The notes beneath the pieces were generated by a model that was not told the DNA's origin, did not search any database, and saw only the letters and a program-made list of their open reading frames with translations. The translations under genes and the position numbers were made by a program. From Streptomyces sp. YS415 (GTDB taxonomy: Bacteria; Actinomycetota; Actinomycetes; Streptomycetales; Streptomycetaceae), in contig NZ_JAMJFL010000014.1 in the NCBI RefSeq assembly GCF_023544665.1, forward strand, positions 1 through 64,000: a stretch of 64,000 bases of DNA. The letters run 5' to 3'. Of the stretch, positions 7,847 through 17,052 are shown piece by piece (the stretch's first letter is position 1; each line of letters opens with the position of its first letter).

Positions 7847-9580
7847 ATGGCCAGGGAATTCCAACGCGGCCACAAGGCCAGGATCAGTGACCTCACCGCG
7901 GGCACGGATCTGTACGTAGGCGTGCAGATCTCCGGTCCCGGTCTGACCTTCGACATCAGCTGTTTCGGTCTCGACGCCGATGAACGGCTCTCGGACGACC
8001 GTTACTTCGTCTTCTTCAACCAGCCGAAGTCCCCGGAGGAGTCCATTCAGCTCCTGGGCGCGCAGGCCGGTGACACGGAGTCCTTCCGGGTCACGCTGGA
8101 CCGGATCCCGCCGCAGATCCACAAGCTGTCGTTCACCGCGACACTCGACGGCGCCGGGCAGATGTCGCAGATCAACCCCGGATACATCCGCATCGTGGCC
8201 GGTGGCGAGGAAGTCGCCCGGTATGCGTTCAACGGCTCGGAGTTCAGCACCGAGCGGGCCGTCATGCTGGGCGACTTCTATCTGAAGGACGTCTGGCGGT
8301 TCGCCGCGGTCGGACAGGGTTTCGACGGCGGTCTGGACGCGCTGCTGAAGAACTTCGGCGGCGAGGTCGCGGAGGAGGAGGCTCCCGCTCCGGCCCCGCA
8401 GCAGCCGCAGCCCGGTGCCAATCCCGGGTTCGCGCCCCCGGCGCAGGCCACCGCGCCCCCCGCCTTCGGCGCCCCGGCTCCGGCACCCGCACCCGCTCCG
8501 GCCCCCGCGCCGCAGCCCGCCCACCAGGGCTTCGCGCCCCCGCCGGGAGCCACGCCCCCGCCGCCGGCACCGGCCCCGGCGCCGTCGGTCCACGCCCAGC
8601 CGACGATCATCGCGCCGATGACACCGCCCGGCGGCACCCAGGTCCCCCCGCCGGCTCCGGCCCCCGCGCCCTACGGCCAGCCCGCCCAGCCGCAGCAGCC
8701 CTACGGCCAGCCGCCTCAGCCGCAGCAGCCGTACGGCCAGCCGCCTCAGCAGCAGCCCTACGGCCAGCCGCCGAGCGCACCGCTGCCTCCGGGCTACGGC
8801 CAGCCCGGGGCCCCGCAGGCACCGCAGGGGTACGGCCAGCCGGCGCCGCCTCCCGGCTACGGCCAGCAGCCCGCGTACGGACAGGTCCCGGGCCAGGCCG
8901 CCCCGCACGGCGCCCAGGCGCCCGGCGTGGCCGGCGCGCTGGACCAGTTCAGGGAGACGCCCACCGGGCAGCGCTGGACGCAGCAGAACAAGAAGATGGT
9001 CCGGGTCGACCTCGGCATCGGCGGTCAGCCGGTGCTGGCCCGGCAGGGCAGCATGGTGCTCTACCAGGGCAAGGTCGACTTCAGCTACAAGGGCGCCGGG
9101 TTCGCGGGCCGGATCGCGGGCAACGCCACCGGCCAGGAGATGCAGCTGATGCGCTGCACCGGCCAGGGCCAGGTGTTCCTCGCCGAGAACTCCACGATGC
9201 TGCACCCCATCGAGCTCCAGGGTGACGGGATCTGCGTCTCCGCCGAGAACGTCCTCGCCTTCGACGAGAGCCTCCAGTACGAGGTCCGCCGCATCGAGGG
9301 GCACGGCATCCCCGGCGGCGCGCTGTTCACGATGCAGTTCACCGGCACCGGCACGATCGTCGTCAAGACGCACGGCACGCCCGTGGTGCTGCCGGTCACG
9401 CCCACGACGTTCGCCGACTGCAACGCCGTGGTCGCCTGGTCGGCCGCCGCCCAGGTGGTCGTCTCCAGCCAGGTGCGGATGCGGCGCAACGCCTACCCCG
9501 GCGACACCGGAGAGAGCGTCAATCTCCAGTTCCGGGCCGCTCCCGGCAACTTCATCGTCGTCCAGCCGTACGAGATCTGA
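7847..9580 (+). CDS. TerD-AIM24 fusion protein with Pro/Gln-rich linker
   Basis: A 577-residue protein. Residues 1-180 are a TerD/CABP domain of the kind that binds calcium and occurs in tellurite-resistance and stress clusters. Residues about 181-365 form a Pro/Ala/Gln-rich linker with repeated PYGQP-type units. Residues about 366-577 are an AIM24 (beta-helix) domain. AIM24 is also found in two separate genes directly downstream, 13 and 16 bases apart, so the three form one operon. There is no signal peptide, so the protein is expected in the cytoplasm or as a peripheral membrane scaffold. The ATG at 7847 fits the start of the TerD fold. Confidence 0.85.
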   Translation: MAREFQRGHKARISDLTAGTDLYVGVQISGPGLTFDISCFGLDADERLSDDRYFVFFNQPKSPEESIQLLGAQAGDTESFRVTLDRIPPQIHKLSFTATLDGAGQMSQINPGYIRIVAGGEEVARYAFNGSEFSTERAVMLGDFYLKDVWRFAAVGQGFDGGLDALLKNFGGEVAEEEAPAPAPQQPQPGANPGFAPPAQATAPPAFGAPAPAPAPAPAPAPQPAHQGFAPPPGATPPPPAPAPAPSVHAQPTIIAPMTPPGGTQVPPPAPAPAPYGQPAQPQQPYGQPPQPQQPYGQPPQQQPYGQPPSAPLPPGYGQPGAPQAPQGYGQPAPPPGYGQQPAYGQVPGQAAPHGAQAPGVAGALDQFRETPTGQRWTQQNKKMVRVDLGIGGQPVLARQGSMVLYQGKVDFSYKGAGFAGRIAGNATGQEMQLMRCTGQGQVFLAENSTMLHPIELQGDGICVSAENVLAFDESLQYEVRRIEGHGIPGGALFTMQFTGTGTIVVKTHGTPVVLPVTPTTFADCNAVVAWSAAAQVVVSSQVRMRRNAYPGDTGESVNLQFRAAPGNFIVVQPYEI

Positions 9581-9593
9581 GGGAGAGCCCGTC

Positions 9594-10274
9594 ATGAACC
9601 AGCCGCTCGCGGGCTACGCTCCCGCGCCCGTGACCGCCCGCATGGAGAACCACGGCAACCACATGCTGAAGGTCGCCATGCAGACGGGGAACGACCTCCT
9701 CGCGCGCGTGGGGTCGATGGTCGCCTACGAAGGGTTCGTCCAGTACGAGCCCAACCCGCCGGCCGTGCGCCAGATCGCCAAGGACTGGATGACCGGCGAG
9801 GGCGCGCCCCTGATGAAGTGCTCCGGCGACGGACTGCTCTACCTCGCCGACTACGGCGCGAACGTCGTCGTGATCAACCTCAACGGCGACGGCATCTCCG
9901 TCAACGCCACCAACCTGCTGGCCTTCGACGCCCACCTCACCTGGGGCGTCGAGCGGGTGAAGGGCCTGGCGAAGTTCGCCGGACAGGGCCTGTGGAACAC
10001 CAAGATCTCCGGGCAGGGCTGGGTCGCGCTGACCTCCCGGGGCAAGCCGATCGTCGTCGACTGCGGCGGCGGCGAGAACGAGACGTACGTCGACCCGGAC
10101 GCACTCGTCGCCTGGTCCCCGAACCTGAAGGTGAAGGGCAAGCGCAGCTTCAAGGCGCAGTCGCTGATCGGCCGGGGCAGCGGCGAGGCGTACCAGATGG
10201 CCTTCTCCGGCCAGGGCATCGTCGTCGTCCAGCCCAGCGAGGACAGCACCGACCGTCTCCGGGTCCGGGGCTGA
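9594..10274 (+). CDS. AIM24 family protein
   Basis: A 226-residue single-domain AIM24 protein. It shows the repeated short beta-strand pattern with conserved blocks such as LLARVGSMVAYEG, LMKCSGDG and VVVQPSE that recur in the neighbouring AIM24 domains. It starts 13 bases after the TerD-AIM24 stop behind GGGAGAG. It probably arose by tandem duplication. In mitochondria AIM24 supports membrane organisation; the bacterial role is unknown. Confidence 0.85.
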   Translation: MNQPLAGYAPAPVTARMENHGNHMLKVAMQTGNDLLARVGSMVAYEGFVQYEPNPPAVRQIAKDWMTGEGAPLMKCSGDGLLYLADYGANVVVINLNGDGISVNATNLLAFDAHLTWGVERVKGLAKFAGQGLWNTKISGQGWVALTSRGKPIVVDCGGGENETYVDPDALVAWSPNLKVKGKRSFKAQSLIGRGSGEAYQMAFSGQGIVVVQPSEDSTDRLRVRG

Positions 10275-10290
10275 GGGGGAGCACCACACC

Positions 10291-11046
10291 ATGCAGAGTT
10301 CGCTTTTCGCCCACAACGACCAGCAGACCCAGGAGCGCTGGAGCCTGCAGAACAAGCAGATGCTCCGGCTCACCCTGGAGGGCCACGACGACATCCTCGC
10401 CCGCAAGGGCACCATGGTCGCCTACCAGGGCCTGATCGAGTTCGACGCCGAGTACCAGAGCAACGACCAGGGACGCTCGCGCGCCCACACCGGTGAGGGC
10501 CTGGACCTGATGCGCTGCCACGGGCAGGGCACGGTCTACCTCGCCAACCTCAAGCAGCACATCCATCTGATGGACGTCGACCAGGACGGGCTGACCGTCG
10601 ACAGCAGCTATGTGCTGGCGATGGACTCCTCGCTGCACCACGAGGTCATCGCGGTGGACAGCCTCTACGGCATCTCCGGCTCCGGGAAGTACCAGCTCAA
10701 CATCACCGGCCGCGGCAAGGTCGCCCTGATGACCTCGGGCATGCCGCTGATGATGCAGGTCACGCCGGACAAGTACGTCAACTGCGACGCCGACGCGATC
10801 GTCGCCTGGTCCACCAGTCTGCGCGTGCAGATGCAGGCCCAGACGCACTCCTCCGGGGTGTGGCGGCGCCGTGGCAACACCGGCGAGGGCTGGGAGCTGA
10901 GCTTCATGGGCAGCGGCTACGCGCTGGTGCAGCCCAGCGAGCTGCTGCCGCCGCAGAACGCCCAGCTCGGCTCGGGCGTCGCCGCCCAGTACGGCATGGG
11001 CCAGCAGGGCGCCCGCGGCCAGAACCAGGGCAACGTCTGGAGCTGA
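10291..11046 (+). CDS. AIM24 family protein (third copy)
   Basis: A 251-residue AIM24 protein. It has the same block order as its neighbours (ARKGTMVAYQG, LMRCHGQG, VQPSE) and a short Gln/Gly-rich tail. It lies 16 bases downstream of the second AIM24 gene, behind GAGGGGGAG. Three different AIM24 domains made together suggest a mixed assembly, which is inference. A long inverted repeat follows it at 11054. Confidence 0.85.
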   Translation: MQSSLFAHNDQQTQERWSLQNKQMLRLTLEGHDDILARKGTMVAYQGLIEFDAEYQSNDQGRSRAHTGEGLDLMRCHGQGTVYLANLKQHIHLMDVDQDGLTVDSSYVLAMDSSLHHEVIAVDSLYGISGSGKYQLNITGRGKVALMTSGMPLMMQVTPDKYVNCDADAIVAWSTSLRVQMQAQTHSSGVWRRRGNTGEGWELSFMGSGYALVQPSELLPPQNAQLGSGVAAQYGMGQQGARGQNQGNVWS

Positions 11047-11053
11047 GACCGGG

Positions 11054-11085
11054 TGAGGGGTGACCGCGAGGGCGGTCACCCCTCA
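11054..11085. terminator. Bidirectional terminator between convergent operons
   Basis: A perfect 14-bp stem, TGAGGGGTGACCGC (11054-11067) with GCGGTCACCCCTCA (11072-11085), has a GAGG loop. It sits between the third AIM24 gene (+) and the Nudix gene (-), so it can end both transcripts. Confidence 0.75.
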
Positions 11086-11090
11086 CGGCG

Positions 11091-11606
11091 TCACAGGCTC
11101 GCGCGGGTCGCGTCGAGCAGCCGTACGACGGAGTCGTCCGCCACGTCCGCCACCTCGCCGTAGGCGAACCAGCGCAGGTCGAGCGACTCGTCGCTGATCG
11201 CCTCCACGGCCCCGCTCGGGGCTATGGCGGCGTACTGCACGTCCAGGTGCCATGCACAGGGCGTCCGGTGCCGGTCCAGGCGGACCGGGGTGCCGCGCAG
11301 CAGGCGCAGCGCAGGGATGCCCGACTCCTCCGTGGCCTCCCGGAGCGCGGCGCCCGCGAGCGTGTCGTCGCCGGGTTCGCAGTGACCGCCCATCTGGAGC
11401 CACATGCGCAGCTTCTTGTGGAGCGTGAGCAGGACGCGCTCACGCTCCGGGTCGATCACCAGGGCGCTTGCCGTGATGTGCCCGTCCCCGCAGCTCTTCC
11501 ACATGCCGTCCGGATGGCCGTCCAGATGGTCCAGGTAGACCTGGCGGAGCTCCTGCTGGTCCTCGTAGGCCTTCAGCACCTGGACCGCGTCGCCGTGCAG
11601 AGTCAC
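11091..11606 (-). CDS. Nudix hydrolase
   Basis: A 171-residue protein with a Nudix box, GGHCEPGDD...REATEESG. The box has one residue more than the standard spacing and Asp in place of the first Glu. Nudix enzymes hydrolyse nucleoside diphosphate derivatives. The GTG start (11606-11604) overlaps the TGA stop of the upstream DUF2342 gene, so the two are translationally coupled. The substrate cannot be told. Confidence 0.82.
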   Translation of the reverse strand: MTLHGDAVQVLKAYEDQQELRQVYLDHLDGHPDGMWKSCGDGHITASALVIDPERERVLLTLHKKLRMWLQMGGHCEPGDDTLAGAALREATEESGIPALRLLRGTPVRLDRHRTPCAWHLDVQYAAIAPSGAVEAISDESLDLRWFAYGEVADVADDSVVRLLDATRASL

Positions 11607-13030
11607 TCGGAGTCGTCGTCCTTCTCCGGCTTCCCGGCGGAGCCGTCCGCCGCCTCCCCGAGCATCTTGTCGAGCTCGGAGAAGTCCAGCTGCTCGCGGT
11701 GGACGAAGCCGTCCGGGTCGTCCAGGTCGGTCGCCGTCGGCAGCATGTCCGGGTGGGACCACAGGGCGTCCCGGCCGTCCACCCCGCGCGCGTCCGTCAG
11801 CGACGCCCACAGACGCGAGGCGTCGCGCAGCCGGCGCGGACGCAGCTCCAGACCGATCAGCGTGGCGAACGTCTGCTCGGCCGGGCCGCCCGAGGCGCGG
11901 CGGCGGCGCAGGGTCTCGCGCAGCGCGTCCGCGGACGACAGCCGCGGCTTCGCGGCCGCGTGCACCACCGCGTCCACCCAGCCCTCGACCAGTGCCAGCG
12001 CCGTCTCCAGACGGGCCAGGGCGGCCTTCTGCTCGGGCGTGTCCTCCGGCTGGAACATGCCCTGCTGCAGCGCGTCCTGCAGCTGCTCGGGGTTCTGCGG
12101 GTCGAACTGGCCGACCACGTCCTCCAGCTTGGCGGTGTCGACCTTGATCCCGCGCGCGTAGCCGTCGACCGCGCCGAACAGGTGCGAGCGCAGCCACGGC
12201 ACATGCGTGAACAGGCGCTGGTGGGCGGCCTCGCGCAGGGCGAGATACAGCCGCACCTCCTCCTTCGGCACGCCCAGGTCCTTGCCGAAGGCGTCGATGT
12301 TGACCGGCAGCAGCGCGGCCTTGCCGGCCGGACCGAGCGGCAGGCCGATGTCGGTGGAGCCGACGACCTCGCCCGCGAGCACGCCGACGGCCTGCCCGAT
12401 CTGCGTGCCGAACATGGCGCCGCCCATGGACCGCATCATGCCGATCAGCGGGCCCGCCATGGCCTGCATCTCCTCCGGCAGGACATCGCCCATGGCGGTG
12501 CCGACGCGCTCGGCGACCGGGTCCACGAGCTCCTTCCAGGCCGGCAGCGTCGCCTCGACCCACTCCGCGCGGGACCACGCCACCGCGGAGCCGGCACCCG
12601 AGGGCAGCGACGTCGCGTCGTCGAGCCACAGGTCGGCGAGGCGGACGGCCTCCTGGACGGCGGTGCGGTCGGCGGGGCCGACACTCGCGTCCTTGGTGCC
12701 GTCCGACGTGCCCTGGGAGACCGTCTGGCGGGCGATCTGCTTGGCCATGTCCCAGTTCACCGGGCCGCCCTCGTACGAGAGCATCTGGCCGAGCTGCTGG
12801 AACGCGGCGCCCAGGTCGGTGGGGTTCAGCGAGCCGAACATGGCAGCGAACGGGTTGTCGGCACCTGGACCGCCCGGGCCGCCGAAGCCCCCGCCACCGG
12901 GCAGGTCGCCGAAACCGAACGGGTTGGCAGGTCCCTGACCACCACCGCTCTCCTGGTCCTTCTTCTTGCCCTCGTCGCCGTCGTCCGGCTCCTCCGGCGG
13001 AAGGCCGAATCCGAATGGGGTGTCACTCAC
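11603..13030 (-). CDS. DUF2342 / zinc-dependent metalloprotease-family protein
   Basis: A 475-residue protein. A flexible Gly/Pro-rich N-terminus (about 1-60, with GFGDLPGGGGFGG) precedes a helical body. It carries the blocks REAAHQRLF and VEGWVDAVVHAA, which I associate with the actinobacterial F420-associated/zinc-dependent metalloprotease family (DUF2342). I see no HExxH motif, so protease activity is not supported by a visible site. The start is the GTG at 13030, chosen because the family's N-terminus begins there. The Nudix gene overlaps its stop codon. Confidence 0.72.
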   Translation of the reverse strand: MSDTPFGFGLPPEEPDDGDEGKKKDQESGGGQGPANPFGFGDLPGGGGFGGPGGPGADNPFAAMFGSLNPTDLGAAFQQLGQMLSYEGGPVNWDMAKQIARQTVSQGTSDGTKDASVGPADRTAVQEAVRLADLWLDDATSLPSGAGSAVAWSRAEWVEATLPAWKELVDPVAERVGTAMGDVLPEEMQAMAGPLIGMMRSMGGAMFGTQIGQAVGVLAGEVVGSTDIGLPLGPAGKAALLPVNIDAFGKDLGVPKEEVRLYLALREAAHQRLFTHVPWLRSHLFGAVDGYARGIKVDTAKLEDVVGQFDPQNPEQLQDALQQGMFQPEDTPEQKAALARLETALALVEGWVDAVVHAAAKPRLSSADALRETLRRRRASGGPAEQTFATLIGLELRPRRLRDASRLWASLTDARGVDGRDALWSHPDMLPTATDLDDPDGFVHREQLDFSELDKMLGEAADGSAGKPEKDDDSE

Positions 13031-13223
13031 GGGATTCCTCGGCTGGTAAGGCCGCCGGTTCTGCTCCGACGGCACGACTGCCCGATAACACCACCCAGCG
13101 TAGACACCAAGCGCGGATAGGGCCTCGGTGCTTCGCCGACTCTCGGCCTGCGGCAGGATGGATGCCACCTGGTACGGACGCGTCACTCGCGCCCGTACTG
13201 AAGACAACCGCTGGAGACGCCCG

Positions 13224-14336
13224 GTGAGTTCCCCTGATCCGCAGGTTCGCGCAGCGCGAAACCAGTCAAGCAGTCCCGCCGCGCGCGGGCCCGTCGTGGC
13301 GGTCACCGGTGCCGCGTCCGGCGTAGGAGCGCTGCTCACCGAGCGGCTGGCCGCGTCCGAGGAGATCAAGCAGGTCATCGCCATCGACGAGCGGCGCGGC
13401 GAGTGCGCGGACGCGCTGTGGCACATCCTGGACGTGCGGGATCCGGCCATCGCGGAGAAGCTGCGCGGCGCCGACGTGGTCGTCCATCTCGCGCTCGACC
13501 TCGATCTGGAGACCGACGGCGCCGCCCGGACGGCCTACAACGTCCGGGGGACCCAGACCGTGCTGACCGCCGCCGCGGCGGCCGGGGTGCACCGGGTCGT
13601 GCTCTGCACGTCCGCGATGGTCTACGGCGCCCTTCCCGACAACGAGCTGCCGCTGTCCGAGGACGCGGAGCTGCGGGCGACCGCGGAGGCCACCGGTGTC
13701 GGGGATCTGCTGGAGGTCGAGCGGCTCGCCCGGCGGGCGCCCCGGGCGCATCCGGGGCTGAATGTGACCGTGGTGCGGCCCGCCGTTCTCGTCGGCGGCA
13801 CCGACACCGCGCTGACCAGGTACTTCGAGTCGCCACGGCTGCTGGTGGTGGCCGGGTCGCGGCCGGCCTGGCAGTTCTGCCATGTCGAGGACCTGTGCAG
13901 CGCCCTGGAGTACGCCGTCCTGGAGAAGGTCGACGGAGAGCTCGCCGTCGGGTGCGACGGCTGGCTGGAGCAGGAGGAGGTCGAGGAGCTCAGCGGGATC
14001 CGGCGGATGGAGCTGCCCTCCGCGGTCGCGCTCGGAGCGGCGGCCCGCCTGCACCGGATCGGGCTGACGCCGTCGCCGGCCGGGGACCTCGCCTACACCA
14101 TGTACCCCTGGGTGGTGAGCGGGAGCCGGCTGCACGCCGCCGGCTGGCGGCCCCGGTGGACCAACGAAGAGGTGCTGGCCCAGCTGCTGGAGGAGGTCAC
14201 CGGGCGGCACACGGTGGCCGGACGGCGGCTCGGCCGGAAGGACGCGACGGCTGCCGGGGCGGCCGGGGCGACGGTGGCCCTGCTGGGCGCGGCCGCGGTC
14301 GTGCGGCGGGCGCGGAAGGCCCGGCGGCGGATCTGA
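13224..14336 (+). CDS. SDR-family NAD-dependent epimerase-like protein with C-terminal anchor
   Basis: A 370-residue extended-SDR protein. It has the nucleotide motif TGAASGVG near residue 28, an LDVRD-type second strand and the CTSAMVYG block. The usual catalytic YxxxK is not evident, so it may bind NAD(P) without epimerase activity. Residues about 345-362 are Ala/Val-rich and hydrophobic, followed by an Arg/Lys-rich tail, which suggests a C-terminal membrane anchor. The GTG at 13224 was chosen over longer options because the Rossmann fold starts soon after it. Confidence 0.78.
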   Translation: MSSPDPQVRAARNQSSSPAARGPVVAVTGAASGVGALLTERLAASEEIKQVIAIDERRGECADALWHILDVRDPAIAEKLRGADVVVHLALDLDLETDGAARTAYNVRGTQTVLTAAAAAGVHRVVLCTSAMVYGALPDNELPLSEDAELRATAEATGVGDLLEVERLARRAPRAHPGLNVTVVRPAVLVGGTDTALTRYFESPRLLVVAGSRPAWQFCHVEDLCSALEYAVLEKVDGELAVGCDGWLEQEEVEELSGIRRMELPSAVALGAAARLHRIGLTPSPAGDLAYTMYPWVVSGSRLHAAGWRPRWTNEEVLAQLLEEVTGRHTVAGRRLGRKDATAAGAAGATVALLGAAAVVRRARKARRRI

Positions 14337-14469
14337 CGGGGCGCCCGCTGCCGCCACGGCCCGGCTGCCGTCGGCAGCCGCCGCCTGTAGGAGGCTCCAA
14401 AGCCGCACGCGTGTGTGCCGGGTGATTTCGGTATTCCGCGGGTTCCTCCGGGTGGGGCACGATGGGGGC

Positions 14470-14931
14470 ATGGCACCCATGAACGACCACCCCGGCGAGC
14501 TGGCCGGGCAGGACCCCATCAAGTTGATCGCCGTCCGGGAGACCGCGCTCTCGCTCGACGAGGTCTTCCGGGCCGTCGGGGACGACGCCGCCGGGGGGAC
14601 CGCCCTGTTCGTCGGGACCGTGCGCAACCATGACGGGGGTGCCGACGTCGACGAGCTGGGGTACTCCTGTCATCCCAGTGCCGAGAGCGAGATGCGGCGG
14701 GTCGCCGAGAAGGTGGTCGGTGCGTACCCGGTGCGGGCGCTCGCCGCGGTGCACCGGATCGGGGATCTCCGGGTCGGCGATCTGGCCGTGGTCGTCGCCG
14801 TCTCCTGCCCCCATCGCGGTGAGGCCTTCGAGGCCTGCCGGAAGCTGATCGACGATCTCAAGCACGAAGTGCCCATCTGGAAGCACCAGAAGTTCTCCGA
14901 CGGCACCGAGGAGTGGGTCGGCGCCTGCTGA
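14470..14931 (+). CDS. moaE: Molybdopterin synthase catalytic subunit MoaE
   Basis: A 153-residue MoaE protein. The family blocks GGTALFVGTVRNHD, AVHRIGDLRVGD and the C-terminal IWKHQKFSDGTEEWVG, with active-site lysines, are all present. MoaE transfers sulfur from thiocarboxylated MoaD to precursor Z to form molybdopterin. No moaD gene is adjacent, so the small subunit must be encoded elsewhere. The ATG at 14470 is used; a second ATG four codons on is an alternative. Confidence 0.92.
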   Translation: MAPMNDHPGELAGQDPIKLIAVRETALSLDEVFRAVGDDAAGGTALFVGTVRNHDGGADVDELGYSCHPSAESEMRRVAEKVVGAYPVRALAAVHRIGDLRVGDLAVVVAVSCPHRGEAFEACRKLIDDLKHEVPIWKHQKFSDGTEEWVGAC

Positions 14932-15051
14932 GCCGTGCCCCGCCTGCCTGTCCGGTTGCGTAACCGCACCCCTGCCCCGAGCGTTGTCACTGCGGATGGT
15001 TAATCTGCTGATCAGTCAGTTGCGGTCGCTCATCGGGGTTGGGAGGACGGC

Positions 15052-15210
15052 ATGGCGGCGCTCGCCTGGTTGCTGATTCCGCTTGTCGCTGCGATCGGCG
15101 CCGGTCTGTGGGGCAGTTGGGCCCACCGGACCCGGAAGGCCCGTAGCGACGGTCCTGAGCTGGACGGATATGCCCGGTTCCGCGCGGCCATGGAGAAGAC
15201 TCGGCCCTGA
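15052..15210 (+). CDS. Small single-pass membrane protein (52 aa)
   Basis: An ATG at 15052 follows GGGAGGACGG and opens a 52-codon frame ending in TGA at 15208. Residues 3-22 form a hydrophobic helix ending in GLWGSW, followed by a basic stretch (HRTRKAR) and a short polar tail. This predicts an N-terminal membrane anchor with a cytoplasmic tail. It sits 36 bases before the PDZ-Lon protease gene and may be co-transcribed with it. I recognise no specific family. Confidence 0.65.
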   Translation: MAALAWLLIPLVAAIGAGLWGSWAHRTRKARSDGPELDGYARFRAAMEKTRP

Positions 15211-15246
15211 CGGGACGCCGACAGGGGTGTCCCGTACTGTCGAGGC

Positions 15247-16341
15247 ATGCCACGCCGCACCGCGACGATGCTCGCCTCCACCCTGATGCTGATCGCGCTC
15301 CTGTGCGCGGGAGTGTTCATCCCCGTGCCGTACTCGGAGATGTCCCCGGGGCCGACGGTGAACACCCTGGGAGACCACGGCGGCGAGCCGGTGCTGCAGA
15401 TCTCGGGACGCAAGACGTACGCCACCAGCGGGCATCTGAACATGACCACGGTCCGCGTCACCAGCGCCGACTACCGGATGAACCTCGTCGAGGCGGTCTA
15501 CGGCTGGCTCGCGCACGACAACAAGGTCGTGCCGCACGAGACGCTCTACCCCAACGGCAAAACGGAGGAGCAGTCCACCCAGGAGAACGCCGAGGAGTTC
15601 AGCCAGTCCCAGGAGAGCGCGAAGGTCGCCGCCCTGGAGTCGCTGGACATCCCGGTGCAGTCCTGGGTGATCGTCTCCACGGTCGTCAAGGACTCCCCGG
15701 CCGAGGGCAAGCTGCACGCCGGTGATGTGATCAAGGCCGTCGACGGCACGGTCGTGCGGGAGCCGGCCGACGTCGCCGAACTGGTGACCGAGCACCAGCC
15801 CGGCGAGGCCGTCGAATTCACCATCGTGCCCGCCAAGGAACAGGCCGCGGCCGAGAAGGAGCAGCGGGCGGCGACCAGGACGCAGAAGGTGACGATCACC
15901 ACCGCGGAGGCCGACGACGGCGGCGAGAAGCGCGCCATCGTCGGGATCTCCGCCGGGACGGACCACACCTTCCCGTTCAGCATCGACATCAAGCTCGCCG
16001 ACGTGGGCGGGCCGAGCGCGGGTCTGATGTTCGCGCTCGGCATCTACGACAAGCTCACCCCGGGCAGTCTCACCGGCGGCTCCTTCGTGGCCGGCACCGG
16101 CACCATCGACGACGACGGCAAGGTCGGCCCCATCGGCGGCATCGAGATGAAGACCGTCGGCGCCCGCGACAAGGGCGCCCGGTACTTCCTCACCCCGGCC
16201 GCCAACTGCGCGGCCGCCGCCCGGGACACCCCCGACGGGCTCACCCTGGTCAAGGTCGGCACCATGGACGACGCGCTCGGTGCCCTGAAGGACATCCGCG
16301 CCGGGGACACCGCCGACCTGCCGAAGTGCAGCGCCGGCTAG
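15247..16341 (+). CDS. Membrane-anchored PDZ / Lon-like (YlbL-type) S16 protease
   Basis: A 364-residue protein. It has an N-terminal membrane segment (about 8-25), an extracytoplasmic PDZ domain (about 130-195) and a Lon-type proteolytic domain. The nucleophile block GGPSAGL (Ser257) is followed by GGIEMK with likely catalytic Lys302, a spacing like the Ser-Lys dyad of Lon. There is no AAA domain. YlbL-type proteases act outside the membrane; in Bacillus YlbL is linked to control of division after DNA damage. The start is the ATG at 15247. Confidence 0.88.
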   Translation: MPRRTATMLASTLMLIALLCAGVFIPVPYSEMSPGPTVNTLGDHGGEPVLQISGRKTYATSGHLNMTTVRVTSADYRMNLVEAVYGWLAHDNKVVPHETLYPNGKTEEQSTQENAEEFSQSQESAKVAALESLDIPVQSWVIVSTVVKDSPAEGKLHAGDVIKAVDGTVVREPADVAELVTEHQPGEAVEFTIVPAKEQAAAEKEQRAATRTQKVTITTAEADDGGEKRAIVGISAGTDHTFPFSIDIKLADVGGPSAGLMFALGIYDKLTPGSLTGGSFVAGTGTIDDDGKVGPIGGIEMKTVGARDKGARYFLTPAANCAAAARDTPDGLTLVKVGTMDDALGALKDIRAGDTADLPKCSAG

Positions 16342-16357
16342 GACGACCTCCGGGACC

Positions 16358-16900
16358 TCAGTCCTCGAACGTCGCCGTCAGCGCCTCCGCCAGACCCGGC
16401 ACCAGGTCCTTGCCCGTCAGGACCTCCGTCGGCGTGTCCTTCTCGCGCAGCCGCAGGGCCGACTCCCGGGTGCCGTCGCGCAGCACGGCGACCGTCATCC
16501 GGACCTCCTGCCGCTCGGGGTGGTTCGCCACCCACTTCGTCAGCGCGGCCCCGCTCAGATCCTGCGGCACCTGCGCCTCCGCGGACGGCGGCAGCATCAG
16601 CCGCTCCACGGTGAGCGCGCAGCCGGTCACCGCGTCGGGCCAGGCGATGGTGCCGAGGAACTCGTCGAGCGGCTTGCCCGTGGGCACTTCGTCCTGCTCG
16701 ATGGGGGTCAGGGCGGAGGTCGCCTGCTCGTCCTCCAGGCCGAGCTGGGCGGCGAGACCGGGTTCCTGGGCCCGCAGCCGTGCGGTGTCTACGAGGGCGA
16801 ACAGACGGGCGGGCTGGTCCCAGCCGAGGCCGGAGGCGTACTCGTCGATCTCGAGTACGGCCCGGGTGAGCGGGCTCGCCGCCATGGGAGTGTTGGACAT
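16358..16900 (-). CDS. PPA1309-family protein
   Basis: A 180-residue cytoplasmic actinobacterial protein with no membrane segments. The blocks GLGWDQPARLFALVDT and GTIAWPDAVTGCALTVERLMLPP match the PPA1309 family as I remember it. The function is unknown. The ATG at 16900 was chosen; the in-frame extension upstream runs into the promoter region shared with the UPF0182 gene. It converges on the protease gene with 16 bases between stops. Confidence 0.72.
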   Translation of the reverse strand: MSNTPMAASPLTRAVLEIDEYASGLGWDQPARLFALVDTARLRAQEPGLAAQLGLEDEQATSALTPIEQDEVPTGKPLDEFLGTIAWPDAVTGCALTVERLMLPPSAEAQVPQDLSGAALTKWVANHPERQEVRMTVAVLRDGTRESALRLREKDTPTEVLTGKDLVPGLAEALTATFED

Positions 16901-16933
16901 GGTCACAATCCTGCCTCGTTCCCACCCGGAATC

Positions 16934-16960
16934 GGGAACCGAGTAAAGCGTGAGTAAGTT
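16934..16960 (+). promoter_or_regulatory. Candidate ECF-type promoter for the UPF0182 gene
   Basis: GGGAAC (16934-16939), then 18 bases, then GTT (16958-16960). This fits an ECF sigma promoter of the SigR/SigE class (GGAAC or GGAAT -35 with GTT), about 90 bases before the UPF0182 start. It differs from the strict SigR consensus by the last -35 base. Confidence 0.35.
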
Positions 16961-17052
16961 GCATAGGTGTGGGCCTACGATCACGAGGCCCCCCGGAGGG
17001 CTCGATCAGACCAGGGCCTGACGGATCAACAGCGAACTTCGAGGTGCGCACC

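Noticed and set aside
13128..13223. Longer start for the epimerase-like SDR
   Set aside because: The extra 32 residues are Arg/Trp-rich without fold, and the Rossmann motif follows soon after the GTG at 13224.
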